In this document: piece by piece, positions 43,684 to 52,361 of the stretch
How the letters are laid out: each line of letters opens with the position of its first letter
Numbering within the stretch: the stretch's first letter is position 1
Assembly: GCA_021849075.1 (NCBI GenBank)
Contig: JAJZTH010000001.1
Coordinates: 124,001-188,000, forward strand
DNA: 64,000 nucleotides
Reading direction: 5' to 3'
Source of the DNA: Pseudomonadota bacterium
GTDB taxonomy: Bacteria > Pseudomonadota > Alphaproteobacteria > Sphingomonadales > Sphingomonadaceae
The notes under the pieces: model-generated
What the model saw: only the letters and a program-made list of their open reading frames with translations
Database searches by the model: none
Told to the model about the DNA's origin: nothing
Translations under genes and position numbers: made by a program

Positions 43684-45492
43684 TTAGGCTATCCCCGCCC
43701 GCTGCCGCACCGCCTGCTTCAATATGTCGAGCGGCATCGCGCCCAGCGTGAGCACCTCGTGGAACTGCTTGAGGTCAAAGCGATCGCCCTGCTTCGCCTT
43801 CACCTCGTCGCGCAGCTGCGTCCAGACGGTATGGCCGATCTTGTAGCTGCACGCCTGACCCGGCCAGACGGTGTAGCGGTCGATCTCACCCTGGCTGCGG
43901 CCGCGCGCAATGCCGGTGGTGGCGATCAGATAATCGGTCGCCTTTTCCCGGCTCCAGCGCTTGGCGTGCATGCCGCTGTCCACCACTAGCCGGGTCGCGC
44001 GGAACAGCAGGGATTGCAGATAGCCGACCTGCCCCAGCGGATCGCCTTCATACATGCCCATTTCATCGGCCAGCTGCTCCGAATAGAGCGCCCAGCCTTC
44101 GGAATAGCCGCTGTAGAAGCCGCGCCGGCGGATCATCGGGATCGAATCGGATTCCAGCGCCACCGTCACCTGCAAATGATGGCCCGGCACCGCTTCATGA
44201 TGAGTCAGCGTCGCCAGACCGAATTTCGGCCGATCGAACGTGTCGCGCAGGTTGATGAAATAGATGGCCGGCCGCGATCCGTCGAGCGAGGCGTTCTGAT
44301 AATAGCCGCCCGGCGCGCCCGCCTGGATCGTCACTGGCACGCGGCGCACTTCGACCGGGGCCTTGGGCACGGTGTTGAACGCTTCGCCCAGACGCTTCTG
44401 CATGGCGATGATCTGGCTGTTGAGCTGCGCCAGCAGCGCCTCGCGCCCCGGATCGGTGTTGGGGTAAAGCTGGTCGGGTCGCTTGTTCAGCTCGACCAGG
44501 CGGTCGCCGACGCTGCCCTGGCTCATCCCCTCGCCCTTCAGGATCACGTCGATCCGGGCAGAGATGCTGGCGACCTGATCCAGACCCATCTGATGGATTT
44601 CATCGCCGGTCAGCCGGGTCGTGGTCGCGGCTTCGGCGGCGGCGGCATAAAAAGCCTCGCCATCGGGCAGACGCCAGCAGCCGGCATCATGGCTGGCCTT
44701 GGCGCGCAGCTGCGCCACCAGTTCGCGCTGGCGATCGACGGCGGGGAAAATCTTCTCCGCGACGATCTTCTCGGCCTGCGCGGCGCGCTCGGGCGGCAGG
44801 CCGGCGGCGGCCAGCTTCTTGACGAAGGACGTGACCAGCACGGTCTGGGCGGCAGGCTGATCGCGCAGCGCCGCCTGCATCTTCATCGTCGTGTCCAAAA
44901 TATAGTCGGGCGCGAACACACCCTTGGCCGCGTCCGCCTTTTGCCGGGCCAGTTCGCCGTCCAGCGCGGCGGGGAAAGCTTCCAGACGGGCGAGATAGGC
45001 ATCGGCATCCGCCGCATCCTTCACCCGATGCTGCGAATCGAGGAAATCGGGCACTTCGCGATAGCTGCCGGTCAGCTGGCTCAGAATATAGGGCGCATAG
45101 CGGCCCGCCGTCTCGCCATAGCCGAACCGCTCGCCACCCACGGCGCGATCCAGCTGATAGGCGACGACATCATAGTCGAGCTGGCTGGCGGGGCTGAGTT
45201 TGGCGCGATCCACGCTGGCCAGCTGCTTCACCTGCACCTTGGTCCGGGCAAGATCGCGCGCGGCGCCCGCAGCGCTCGTGTCCGACAGCTTGCCGCGCAG
45301 CGCCGCCCGCTTGCCCGTGTCCAGACCAAGCCGGGTGGCCTGTTCAGGCGATTCATCCAGTCGTTCGTAGAAGAAGCCGTCGAGCATCGCGCGAAAACGC
45401 GCATCGGCCGCGTTCGACTGGGCGAAAGCGCCGGGCGTGGCGGCAGCGACGGCGGTCGCGCCGCTGGTGGCAAGAAATTGACGTCGGTTCAC
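43684..45492 (-). CDS. DUF885 family exported metallopeptidase-like protein
   Basis: A 602-residue helical protein. A Tat-like signal (NRRQFLATSGATAVAAATPG) starts it. The zinc motif HHEAVPGHHLQ, a DUF885 hallmark, lies near residue 465, with a likely third ligand Glu in the following GYSEGWALYSEQL segment. Members are thought to act as carboxypeptidase-like enzymes; substrate unknown. I chose the GTG at 45492, giving MNRRQFL, because GGAG is 9 bases upstream; the ATG at 45507 overlaps that GGAG. Confidence 0.9.
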   Translation of the reverse strand: MNRRQFLATSGATAVAAATPGAFAQSNAADARFRAMLDGFFYERLDESPEQATRLGLDTGKRAALRGKLSDTSAAGAARDLARTKVQVKQLASVDRAKLSPASQLDYDVVAYQLDRAVGGERFGYGETAGRYAPYILSQLTGSYREVPDFLDSQHRVKDAADADAYLARLEAFPAALDGELARQKADAAKGVFAPDYILDTTMKMQAALRDQPAAQTVLVTSFVKKLAAAGLPPERAAQAEKIVAEKIFPAVDRQRELVAQLRAKASHDAGCWRLPDGEAFYAAAAEAATTTRLTGDEIHQMGLDQVASISARIDVILKGEGMSQGSVGDRLVELNKRPDQLYPNTDPGREALLAQLNSQIIAMQKRLGEAFNTVPKAPVEVRRVPVTIQAGAPGGYYQNASLDGSRPAIYFINLRDTFDRPKFGLATLTHHEAVPGHHLQVTVALESDSIPMIRRRGFYSGYSEGWALYSEQLADEMGMYEGDPLGQVGYLQSLLFRATRLVVDSGMHAKRWSREKATDYLIATTGIARGRSQGEIDRYTVWPGQACSYKIGHTVWTQLRDEVKAKQGDRFDLKQFHEVLTLGAMPLDILKQAVRQRAGIA

Positions 45493-45695
45493 GACAAGGC
45501 ACTCCATGGAAGGGAACGGCGGTCATAACGCCGCCTGCGATGCGCTCTTTTGACGGTCGTTCAACAGCTTGGCTAGCCCCGACACAGGCAATCCCGCATG
45601 CATAAGCCCAGCTTGTGAGCGTGACGGATCGTTACGGCTGTAACGCCGTTTCTTCCTGCGATAGGACGCGCAAGCTTTACAGAAGGGGAATGTCG

Positions 45696-46382
45696 ATGGC
45701 CTACACGCTGATCACCGCCAACCGCAACTATTCCAGCTGGTCGCTGCGCCCCTGGCTGTTGATGAAGGCGCTGAACCTTCCCTTTGACGACCGGATCGAA
45801 CCTTTCGCTTCCGCGACCAACTATGCCGCCTTTCGCAGCTTCTCGCCCACCGGGCAGGTGCCCGCGCTATTGGATGGGGATCGCACGGTCTGGGACTCCC
45901 TCGGCATCACCCTTTATCTCGCCGATCGCCATCCCGGCGTCTGGCCGGCGGACGAGGCCGCACGCGCCTTTGCCCAGTGCGCGGTGGCAGAAATGCACAG
46001 CGGCTTTTCAGCGCTGCGCAACGATTGCACCATGAATGTCGGCGTCCGGGTGGAACCACATATCCACTCCCCCGCTCTCAACCGGGACATCGCCCGGCTG
46101 CGCGAACTGTGGGAACAGGGGCTGGACCGCTTCGGCGGGCCGTTCCTTGCCGGCCGCACCTTCACCGCGATCGACGCCTTCTACGCGCCCGTCGCCTTCC
46201 GCGTGCGCACCTATGGCCTCGACGTTGGTCCGACGGCGCAGGCATGGGTCGATCATATGCTGGCCCACCCCGCTATGCAGATATGGGAAACAGAGGCACT
46301 CGCCGAGACATGGCGCGAGGACAGCCATGAGGCGGAGATCGGAGCGGCGGGCAAGATCATCGCAGACTATCGGGCCATATAA
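45696..46382 (+). CDS. Glutathione S-transferase family protein
   Basis: A 228-residue GST. The N-terminal thioredoxin-like domain begins LITANRNYSSWSLRPWLLMK, with a Ser in place of the Tyr/Cys of other classes; the glutathione-contact VPALLDGDRTVWDSLGITLY follows. The C-terminal helical domain runs to the end. The SxWSLR start is that of a proteobacterial group of unknown substrate. AGGGG seven bases before the ATG at 45696 decides the start. A hairpin (46394-46419) follows the stop and may end the transcript. Confidence 0.92.
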   Translation: MAYTLITANRNYSSWSLRPWLLMKALNLPFDDRIEPFASATNYAAFRSFSPTGQVPALLDGDRTVWDSLGITLYLADRHPGVWPADEAARAFAQCAVAEMHSGFSALRNDCTMNVGVRVEPHIHSPALNRDIARLRELWEQGLDRFGGPFLAGRTFTAIDAFYAPVAFRVRTYGLDVGPTAQAWVDHMLAHPAMQIWETEALAETWREDSHEAEIGAAGKIIADYRAI

Positions 46383-46393
46383 ACCCTGTTTCG

Positions 46394-46419
46394 GAAAATG
46401 CGCGAAAGAGCGCATTTTC
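46394..46419 (+). terminator. Hairpin after the GST gene
   Basis: GAAAATGCGC (46394-46403) and GCGCATTTTC (46410-46419) pair perfectly around GAAAGA, 11 bases after the GST stop. The stem itself contains TTTT but no long T-run follows, so it is a weaker terminator candidate. Confidence 0.6.
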
Positions 46420-46462
46420 GATGCGGCACCAACCTTCAAACGAGGCACGTGACTCGTTTGAA

Positions 46463-46511
46463 CCCCACCCGACCGCCCATCAGGATACCATGTCTGGGAG
46501 GTCGGGTGGGG
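46463..46511. repeat. Palindromic repeat, family F copy 2 (shorter)
   Basis: CCCCACCCGAC (46463-46473) pairs with GTCGGGTGGGG (46501-46511). Core and right flank (GGGCCGGTGCG) resemble the element at 14553-14628. It lies in the 250-base gap before leuC, which otherwise shows no gene. Confidence 0.7.
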
Positions 46512-46635
46512 GTGCGGGCCGGTGCGGTGAGCCAACCAGCCTGTAACATTCTTGCCCGGTTGAAAGGAAAAACAGGTTAAATCGGTCGCGCACCCCCTTT
46601 TCCCATAGGCATTACGGGTCTAGGGGGTGATGATT

Positions 46636-48081
46636 ATGGTAAAGCCACGCACATTATATGAAAAGATCTGGGACGCGCACGTTGTCGAACGGCGTCCTGA
46701 CGGCACCTGCCTCCTCTATATCGACCGGCACCTCGTCCATGAAGTGACGTCGCCGCAGGCGTTCGAGGGGCTACGCCTTGCCGGCCGCAAGGTGCGCCGG
46801 CCCGATCTGACGCTGGCGGTGCCCGATCATAACTTGCCAACCACCCCGCGCCGCGACGCGGATGGCAACCGCATTCCCATCGCCGACCCGGAAAGCGCGC
46901 AGCAGCTCGCCGCGCTGGAGAAGAACGCGCCCGAATTTGGCGTGCGCCTGATCGGCGACGCAGACCGGGAACAGGGCATCGTCCATGTCGTGGGGCCGGA
47001 ACAGGGCTTCACCCTGCCAGGCACGACTTTGGTATGCGGCGACAGCCACACCAGTTCGCATGGTGCGCTGGGCGCGCTGGCCTTCGGCATCGGCACGTCG
47101 GAAGTCGAGCATGTGCTCGCCACCCAGACTTTGCTGCTGAAGCAATCGAAGACGATGGAAGTCGTGGTCGACGGCGAACTGGCGCCCGGCGTCACGCCCA
47201 AGGATGTCGCGCTGGCGATCTGCGGCCATATCGGCACGGCGGGCGGCACCGGTTATGTCATGGAATATCGCGGCTCCGTGTTCCGCGACATGTCGATCGA
47301 AGGGCGCCTGACCGTCGCCAACATGTCGATCGAAGCGGGCGCCCGCTCCGGCTTGTTTGCGCCCGATGAAAAGACCTTCGCCTATATCAAGGGCCGTCCA
47401 ATGGCCCCCAAGGGCGCGGATTTCGATGCCGCCGTCGCCTGGTGGAAGACGCTCGTCTCCGACGAAGGCGCCGTCTTCGACAAGACGGTGGTGATCGACG
47501 CCGCCGATATCGTCCCCACCGTCACCTGGGGCACCAGCCCGGAGGACGTTGTGGCCGTGACCGGCGTGGTCCCCGATCCGCAAAGCTTCGCCGACCCGTC
47601 CAAGCAGGCGGCGGCGCAAAAGTCGCTCGACTATATGGGCCTCACCGCCGGGCAGAAGATGGCCGACGTCGCGATCGAACATATCTTCATCGGCAGCTGC
47701 ACCAACAGCCGGATCGAGGATCTGCGCGCCGCCGCTGCCCTGCTGAAGGGCCGGCATATCGCCGCCGGCATCAAGCATGCGATGGTCGTTCCCGGTTCCG
47801 GCCTGGTCAAGGAACAGGCCGAATCCGAAGGGCTGGACCGCATCTTTCTGGACGCCGGCTTTGAATGGCGCGAACCGGGCTGTTCGGCATGCCTGGGCAT
47901 GAACCCGGACAAGGTGCCTGCGGGCGAACGCTGCGCATCGACCAGCAACCGCAATTTCATGGGCCGTCAGGGTCCGGGATCGCGCACCCATCTGGTGTCG
48001 CCCGAAATGGCGGCGGCGGCGGCCATTACCGGCCGGCTGACCGACGTTCGGGAACTTCTATCCAATCCGGTTACGGCGTAA
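46636..48081 (+). CDS. leuC: 3-isopropylmalate dehydratase large subunit
   Basis: A 481-residue aconitase-superfamily protein. It isomerises 2- to 3-isopropylmalate in leucine synthesis with LeuD. The three cluster cysteines are in [12 protein letters not shown] (near residue 350) and [10 protein letters not shown] (near 410-413). The start [16 protein letters not shown] is typical. I chose the ATG at 46636, with AGGGGG 8 bases upstream; GTG 46627 and ATG 46630 are in frame. It is the first gene of the leuC-ORF37-leuD operon. Confidence 0.97.
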   Translation: MVKPRTLYEKIWDAHVVERRPDGTCLLYIDRHLVHEVTSPQAFEGLRLAGRKVRRPDLTLAVPDHNLPTTPRRDADGNRIPIADPESAQQLAALEKNAPEFGVRLIGDADREQGIVHVVGPEQGFTLPGTTLVCGDSHTSSHGALGALAFGIGTSEVEHVLATQTLLLKQSKTMEVVVDGELAPGVTPKDVALAICGHIGTAGGTGYVMEYRGSVFRDMSIEGRLTVANMSIEAGARSGLFAPDEKTFAYIKGRPMAPKGADFDAAVAWWKTLVSDEGAVFDKTVVIDAADIVPTVTWGTSPEDVVAVTGVVPDPQSFADPSKQAAAQKSLDYMGLTAGQKMADVAIEHIFIGSCTNSRIEDLRAAAALLKGRHIAAGIKHAMVVPGSGLVKEQAESEGLDRIFLDAGFEWREPGCSACLGMNPDKVPAGERCASTSNRNFMGRQGPGSRTHLVSPEMAAAAAITGRLTDVRELLSNPVTA

Positions 48082-48102
48082 GACAAAAAAGGGGCTGGTC
48101 GC

Positions 48103-48216
48103 ATGAAGAAGATTTTCTGGCTGCTGACGCTGGGCGCTCTGGCCAGCGCAGCGATGGCCGCAACGCTGGGCCGGGCCGAAGACACGCCGCCCGCGCAGGT
48201 GAAGAAGGCGAATTGA
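48103..48216 (+). CDS. 37-residue membrane/secreted micro-protein between leuC and leuD
   Basis: A small [23 protein letters not shown] then [17 protein letters not shown], with AAGGGG 8-9 bases before the ATG. The N-terminus has the basic start and hydrophobic stretch of a membrane anchor or signal peptide (AMA-A cleavage-like). Its TGA stop shares a base with the leuD ATG (TGATG), so it couples leuD translation. Function unknown; it may be a leader-type peptide or a small membrane protein. Confidence 0.65.
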   Translation: MKKIFWLLTLGALASAAMAATLGRAEDTPPAQVKKAN

Positions 48217-48812
48217 TGGAAAAGCTGACGACCGTCGAAGGCGGCGCCTATCCGTTCGGGATGAAGAATGTCGACACCGACATCGTCATCCCCGCGCACT
48301 GGCTCAAGACCATTTCGCGCAACGGGCTGGGCAAGGGCGCGTTCGAAGTGCTGCGCAAGGAACCGGGCAACGTCTTTGACGATCCCGCCTATGCCGGCAG
48401 CCCGATCCTGATCGCAGGCGACAATTTCGGCTGCGGGTCCAGCCGCGAACATGCCGCCTGGGCGCTCGGCGACCTGGGCATCAAGGTGGTGATCGCCCCC
48501 AGCTTTTCCGACATCTTCTCCGGCAATGCGTTCAAGAACGGCATTTTGACCGTCGTCCTGCCGCAGGAAGCGGTCGACCGGCTGCTGGAAGTGGCGAAGA
48601 CCGATCCGATCCATGTCGATCTGGAAGCGCAGACCGTCACCACGCAATTTCAGGATCGTTTCAGCTTCGAAATCGACCCCTTCCGCAAACATTGCCTGCT
48701 GGGCGGGCTGGACGAAATCGGCCTGACTCTGGGCGAAGCGGATGTGATCGACAGCTATGAAGCCAAGGTCGCGCAGGATCGTCCGTGGATCGCACCCGCC
48801 GCCGTTGCGTAA
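48216..48812 (+). CDS. leuD: 3-isopropylmalate dehydratase small subunit
   Basis: A 198-residue swivel-domain partner of LeuC. Signatures are [40 protein letters not shown] (the GCGSSREH loop near residue 71) and [19 protein letters not shown]. Length matches the family. The ATG at 48216 overlaps the 37-residue ORF stop by one base; starting there gives a standard short N-terminus. Confidence 0.97.
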   Translation: MEKLTTVEGGAYPFGMKNVDTDIVIPAHWLKTISRNGLGKGAFEVLRKEPGNVFDDPAYAGSPILIAGDNFGCGSSREHAAWALGDLGIKVVIAPSFSDIFSGNAFKNGILTVVLPQEAVDRLLEVAKTDPIHVDLEAQTVTTQFQDRFSFEIDPFRKHCLLGGLDEIGLTLGEADVIDSYEAKVAQDRPWIAPAAVA

Positions 48813-48870
48813 TTTCACGCTTCTGCCTATCTTTTGGTCCGGCACCGACTTGCAACAGGGCTTTTGACGC

Positions 48871-49194
48871 ATGACCACCTTTGACGATCGCGAAAAGGCG
48901 TTCGAAAATATGTTCGCCCATGATCAGGAAATGGAATTCCGCATCCAGGCGCGCCGCAACCGCCTGCTGGGCGAATGGGCGGCCGCCAAGATGGGCCTGA
49001 CTCCGGAAGAAACCGACGCCTATGCCAAGGCTGTCGTGCAGGCCGATTTCGAGGAAGCGGGCGACGAAGACGTCATTCGCAAGCTGGTCGGCGACATGAC
49101 CTCTGCCGGGATCGACATTGACGAAGCCGGCGTGCGCACCGCGCTGGACGAGCAGGCGGTGATCGCCCGCCGCATGTTCATCGAAGCGCAGTAA
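48871..49194 (+). CDS. DUF1476 / ATPase inhibitor subunit zeta
   Basis: A 107-residue helical protein of the DUF1476 family. The first member characterised, from Paracoccus, is the zeta inhibitor of F1-ATPase, which blocks ATP hydrolysis with its N-terminal inhibitory region. The start TFDDREKAFENMFAHDQEME, the RRNRLLGEWAA segment and the DEDVIRKLVGDM block are typical. It lies 58 bases after leuD and 12 before bolA, so a combined transcript is likely. Confidence 0.93.
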   Translation: MTTFDDREKAFENMFAHDQEMEFRIQARRNRLLGEWAAAKMGLTPEETDAYAKAVVQADFEEAGDEDVIRKLVGDMTSAGIDIDEAGVRTALDEQAVIARRMFIEAQ

Positions 49195-49206
49195 GGCGCC
49201 CGCACG

Positions 49207-49440
49207 ATGCCGATGGCTGCCGACGACATTGCGGACATGATCCGCACCGCCATTCCCGATGCGCAGGTCGAAATTACCGATCTTGCCGGGGATGGCGATC
49301 ATTATGCGGCAAAGGTGGTGGCGGAAAGCTTTCGGGGCATGAGCCGCGTCGCGCAGCAGCGCGCCGTTTATGCCGCGCTGGGCGGCCGGATGGGGGGCGT
49401 GCTTCACGCCTTGCAACTCACCACCGCCGTTCCCAATTAA
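49207..49440 (+). CDS. BolA family protein
   Basis: A 77-residue BolA-like protein (IbaG/BolA class). The fold markers are VEITDLAGDGDHYAAKVVAE and FRGMSRVAQQRAVYAALGG. BolA proteins bind [2Fe-2S] clusters with monothiol glutaredoxins, and the next gene is exactly such a glutaredoxin. It lacks the C-terminal extension of E. coli BolA. Confidence 0.93.
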   Translation: MPMAADDIADMIRTAIPDAQVEITDLAGDGDHYAAKVVAESFRGMSRVAQQRAVYAALGGRMGGVLHALQLTTAVPN

Positions 49441-49499
49441 CGCATCATCATATTTTCGCGCCCCTTCGCCGGGCGCCAGACAGGACTGGAAGTTTTACC

Positions 49500-49832
49500 A
49501 TGACCGACGCCGTGCAGCAGCGGATCGCAGACATCGTCAAGGGCAATGACGTTGTGCTCTTCATGAAGGGCACGCCGCTCTTTCCCCAGTGCGGCTTTTC
49601 CAGCCGCGCCATCGCCATCCTGGAACATCTGGGCGTGGGTTATGACACGGTCGATGTGTTGCAGGATCAGGCGATCCGTCAGGGCATCAAGACCTTTTCC
49701 GACTGGCCGACCATCCCCCAGCTTTATGTGAAGGGCGAATTTGTCGGCGGCAGCGACATCATGATGGAAATGTATGAAGCGGGCGAATTGCAGCAGCTGA
49801 TGACCGATCAGGGCGTCGCCGCCGCGAACTGA
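49500..49832 (+). CDS. grxD: Monothiol glutaredoxin (Grx4/GrxD type)
   Basis: A 110-residue protein with the CGFS active site (Cys31) and a [2Fe-2S]-bridging role with BolA in iron-sulfur trafficking. Visible are VVLFMKGTPLFPQCGFSSRAIAIL and the YVKGEFVGGSDIMMEMYEAGEL glutathione-binding block. The gap to bolA is 59 bases. A terminator (49857-49888) follows. Confidence 0.96.
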   Translation: MTDAVQQRIADIVKGNDVVLFMKGTPLFPQCGFSSRAIAILEHLGVGYDTVDVLQDQAIRQGIKTFSDWPTIPQLYVKGEFVGGSDIMMEMYEAGELQQLMTDQGVAAAN

Positions 49833-49856
49833 TCCGGTTCAGGGACAAGAGAATGA

Positions 49857-49888
49857 AAAAGGCGGTCCGGGCTTCCGGGCCGCCTTTT
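49857..49888. terminator. Terminator between grxD and the FdhF-type gene
   Basis: AAAAGGCGGTCCGG (49857-49870) pairs with CCGGGCCGCCTTTT (49875-49888), one G-U pair, loop GCTT, followed by CTT. It lies between two convergent genes and has A/T ends in both directions, so it may serve both. Confidence 0.88.
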
Positions 49889-49930
49889 CTTGTGGTCGAG
49901 GCGGTGACTATCGCCCTCCCAAATGCCGGG

Positions 49931-52222
49931 TCAGACGGCGGGCGTAAGCGTCACGCTGACCGATTTATAGGCCGGCGTCCCGCTCGTCCGGTCATGATCG
50001 TCCAGCGCGATCAGGCAATTGGCCTCGGGATAATAGGCCGCCAGCGATCCGCGCGCGATCGCATGGGCCACGACCGTATAGCCTTCCAGCACCCGCCCGT
50101 CGCCTGTGCGCACATCGACGCGATCGCCATGCGCCAGGCCGCGCGCCGCCAGATCGTCGGCATGGGCGAAGATCACGTCGCGCCGGCCGGTAATGCCGCG
50201 ATAGCGATCGTTCATGCCATAGATCGTCGTATTATACTGATCATGGCTGCGGATCGTGGTGAGGATCAGCGCCTGTTCGGCCGACGCGATCGGCGTCAGC
50301 GGATGGACGAGGAAACAGGCTTTGCCCGACGCCGTCCCCCATTGGCGTTCCGACGCGCCGACCGTCAGGCGGAACCCGCCCTTCTTGCGAACGCGCTGGT
50401 TGAAATCCCGAAAATCCGGGAACACCGCCTCGATCGCGTCGCGAATCCGGTCATAATCGGCAACGAGTGCATCCCAGTCGATCGCACCATGCGGCAGGGT
50501 CGCCTTCGCAATGCCCGCCACGATCGCCGGTTCGGACTTCAGGTCCGGCGCGGCAGGCTTCAGCATCCCGCGCGAGGCATGGACCATCGACATCGAATCC
50601 TCGACCGTGATCCACTGGTCGCCGCCGGCCTGCACATCCAGTTCGGTGCGGCCAAGGCAGGGCAGAACTATCGTCTCCTTCGCCAGCAACAGGCAGGTGC
50701 GATTGAATTTGGTGAGGATGCTGACCGACAGGTCCAGCTTGCGAAAAGCGTCGAAACAGGCTTCGGGATCGGGCATCGCCACCGCCAGATTGCCGCCCAG
50801 CGATATGATCGCCTTCGACCGGCCTTCCCGCATCGCCTGCAAAGCCTCCACCGCGGCATGGCCATGAGCGCGCGGGCTGGCGATGCCGAAACGGGCGTCG
50901 AGCCGCGCCAGCATCGCTTCGCCCGGGATTTCGGTGATGCCGACGGTGCGATCGCCCTGCACGTTGGAATGGCCACGCAGCGGACAGATGCCCGCGCCCG
51001 GCTTGCCCATATTCCCGCGCAGCAGCAGCAGATTGGCCAGTTGCTGCACATTGGCGGTGCCATTCGCGTGCTGGGTGATGCCCATGCCATAGCACAGGAT
51101 CACCCGCTCGGCCCGCCAGTAGGTTTCCGCCATGCTGGTGATCGCCTCGCGCGACAGGCCCGATCCCGCGACGATCTCGTCCCAGCCTGTCTGCGCAATA
51201 TCGTCGGCCAGCGCATCCAGCCCGATCGTGTGTTCGGCAATGAAGGCGCGGTCCAGCAGCCCCGGCCCGCCGTTCGCCAGATCGGCCGCGTCCGCCTCGA
51301 ACAGCGCCTTCATCATGCCCTTCAGCATCGCGCCGTCGCCGCCGACCCGCACCTGATGATAGGCCGATGCAAGCTGCGTCGAAAAAGGCGTCAGCATTTC
51401 CGTGGGATGCTGCGGCGACTTGAAGCGCTCCAGCCCCCGTTCGCGCATCGGATTGGCGACCACGATCGGCAAGCCGCGCCGCGCCGCCGCGCTCAGCGTC
51501 GACAACATGCGCGGATGGTTGGTGCCCGGATTGTGGCCAATGCAGAAGATCGCATCGGCCAGATCGAAATCCTCCAGCGTCACCGTGCCCTTGCCGATGC
51601 CGATCGACTTGGGCAGTCCCACGCTGGTCGCTTCGTGGCACATGTTCGAACAATCGGGGAAATTGTTCGTGCCGAACGCGCGCGCCATCAACTGATAGAG
51701 GAAGGCGGCCTCGTTGGAGGCGCGGCCCGAACAATAAAATTCCGCCTGATTGGGATCTTCCAGCGCGCGCAGCCCGGCTCCGATCCGTTCGAACGCCTCG
51801 TCCCATGCGATCGGCACGAAATGGTCGGTGTCCGCATCATAGCGCAACGGATGGGTCAGCCGCCCGGCATCCTCCAGCGCATGATCGGACCAGCCGAACA
51901 GTTCGCTCGCGCTGTGGCGGGCGAAGAAATCCAGGTCGACGCGCTTGGCGGTCGCCTCCCATGTCACGGCTTTCGCGCCATTTTCGCAAAATTCGAAGGA
52001 CGACGTCTTTTGCGGGTCGGGCCAGGCGCAGCCGGGGCAATCGAAGCCCGTCGGCTGGTTCATCTGGAGCAGGGCGCGGGTGTTGGCGGATGCGCCCATC
52101 TGTTCGCGAACGGCCGCCGCCACGGCCCCAAGCGCGCCCCACCCGCCCGCCGGGCCATCATAGGCGTCGACCCCATCGACGTCGGCGGATTTCGGTTCGC
52201 TCGTGTCGCTATAATCCATCAT
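49931..52222 (-). CDS. FdhF/YdeP family molybdopterin oxidoreductase
   Basis: A 763-residue DMSO-reductase superfamily protein of the YdeP type. Only two cysteines (GFDCPGCAWPD) stand where FdhF has a full [4Fe-4S] motif, so the cluster is absent or altered. The likely Mo-ligand Cys is in CSNMCHEATSVGL. The C-terminal domain (PLTPIASAEQALILTTIRSH onward) binds molybdopterin guanine dinucleotide. YdeP helps acid resistance in E. coli; the substrate is unknown. GAGG lies 6 bases before the ATG at 52222 (a TTG at 52234 is in frame). No fdhD is adjacent. Confidence 0.9.
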   Translation of the reverse strand: MMDYSDTSEPKSADVDGVDAYDGPAGGWGALGAVAAAVREQMGASANTRALLQMNQPTGFDCPGCAWPDPQKTSSFEFCENGAKAVTWEATAKRVDLDFFARHSASELFGWSDHALEDAGRLTHPLRYDADTDHFVPIAWDEAFERIGAGLRALEDPNQAEFYCSGRASNEAAFLYQLMARAFGTNNFPDCSNMCHEATSVGLPKSIGIGKGTVTLEDFDLADAIFCIGHNPGTNHPRMLSTLSAAARRGLPIVVANPMRERGLERFKSPQHPTEMLTPFSTQLASAYHQVRVGGDGAMLKGMMKALFEADAADLANGGPGLLDRAFIAEHTIGLDALADDIAQTGWDEIVAGSGLSREAITSMAETYWRAERVILCYGMGITQHANGTANVQQLANLLLLRGNMGKPGAGICPLRGHSNVQGDRTVGITEIPGEAMLARLDARFGIASPRAHGHAAVEALQAMREGRSKAIISLGGNLAVAMPDPEACFDAFRKLDLSVSILTKFNRTCLLLAKETIVLPCLGRTELDVQAGGDQWITVEDSMSMVHASRGMLKPAAPDLKSEPAIVAGIAKATLPHGAIDWDALVADYDRIRDAIEAVFPDFRDFNQRVRKKGGFRLTVGASERQWGTASGKACFLVHPLTPIASAEQALILTTIRSHDQYNTTIYGMNDRYRGITGRRDVIFAHADDLAARGLAHGDRVDVRTGDGRVLEGYTVVAHAIARGSLAAYYPEANCLIALDDHDRTSGTPAYKSVSVTLTPAV

Positions 52223-52361
52223 GGCGGCCCTCAAATCACTTGATCATGAGAAAAACGCGGACGCACTCCTTGCCGTTCCGACGCCGCGAAATGCAGGGGC
52301 CTTTCACCCGGTATCGAGGGGAGGATAGGCCGCTGCCGCAACGGACGCAACCGCCCCGGCC

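Noticed and set aside
49853..52243. About 800-codon plus-strand frame opposite the FdhF/YdeP gene
   Set aside because: Low-complexity Arg/His/Gln translation and no family features; the minus-strand frame encodes a full molybdoenzyme.
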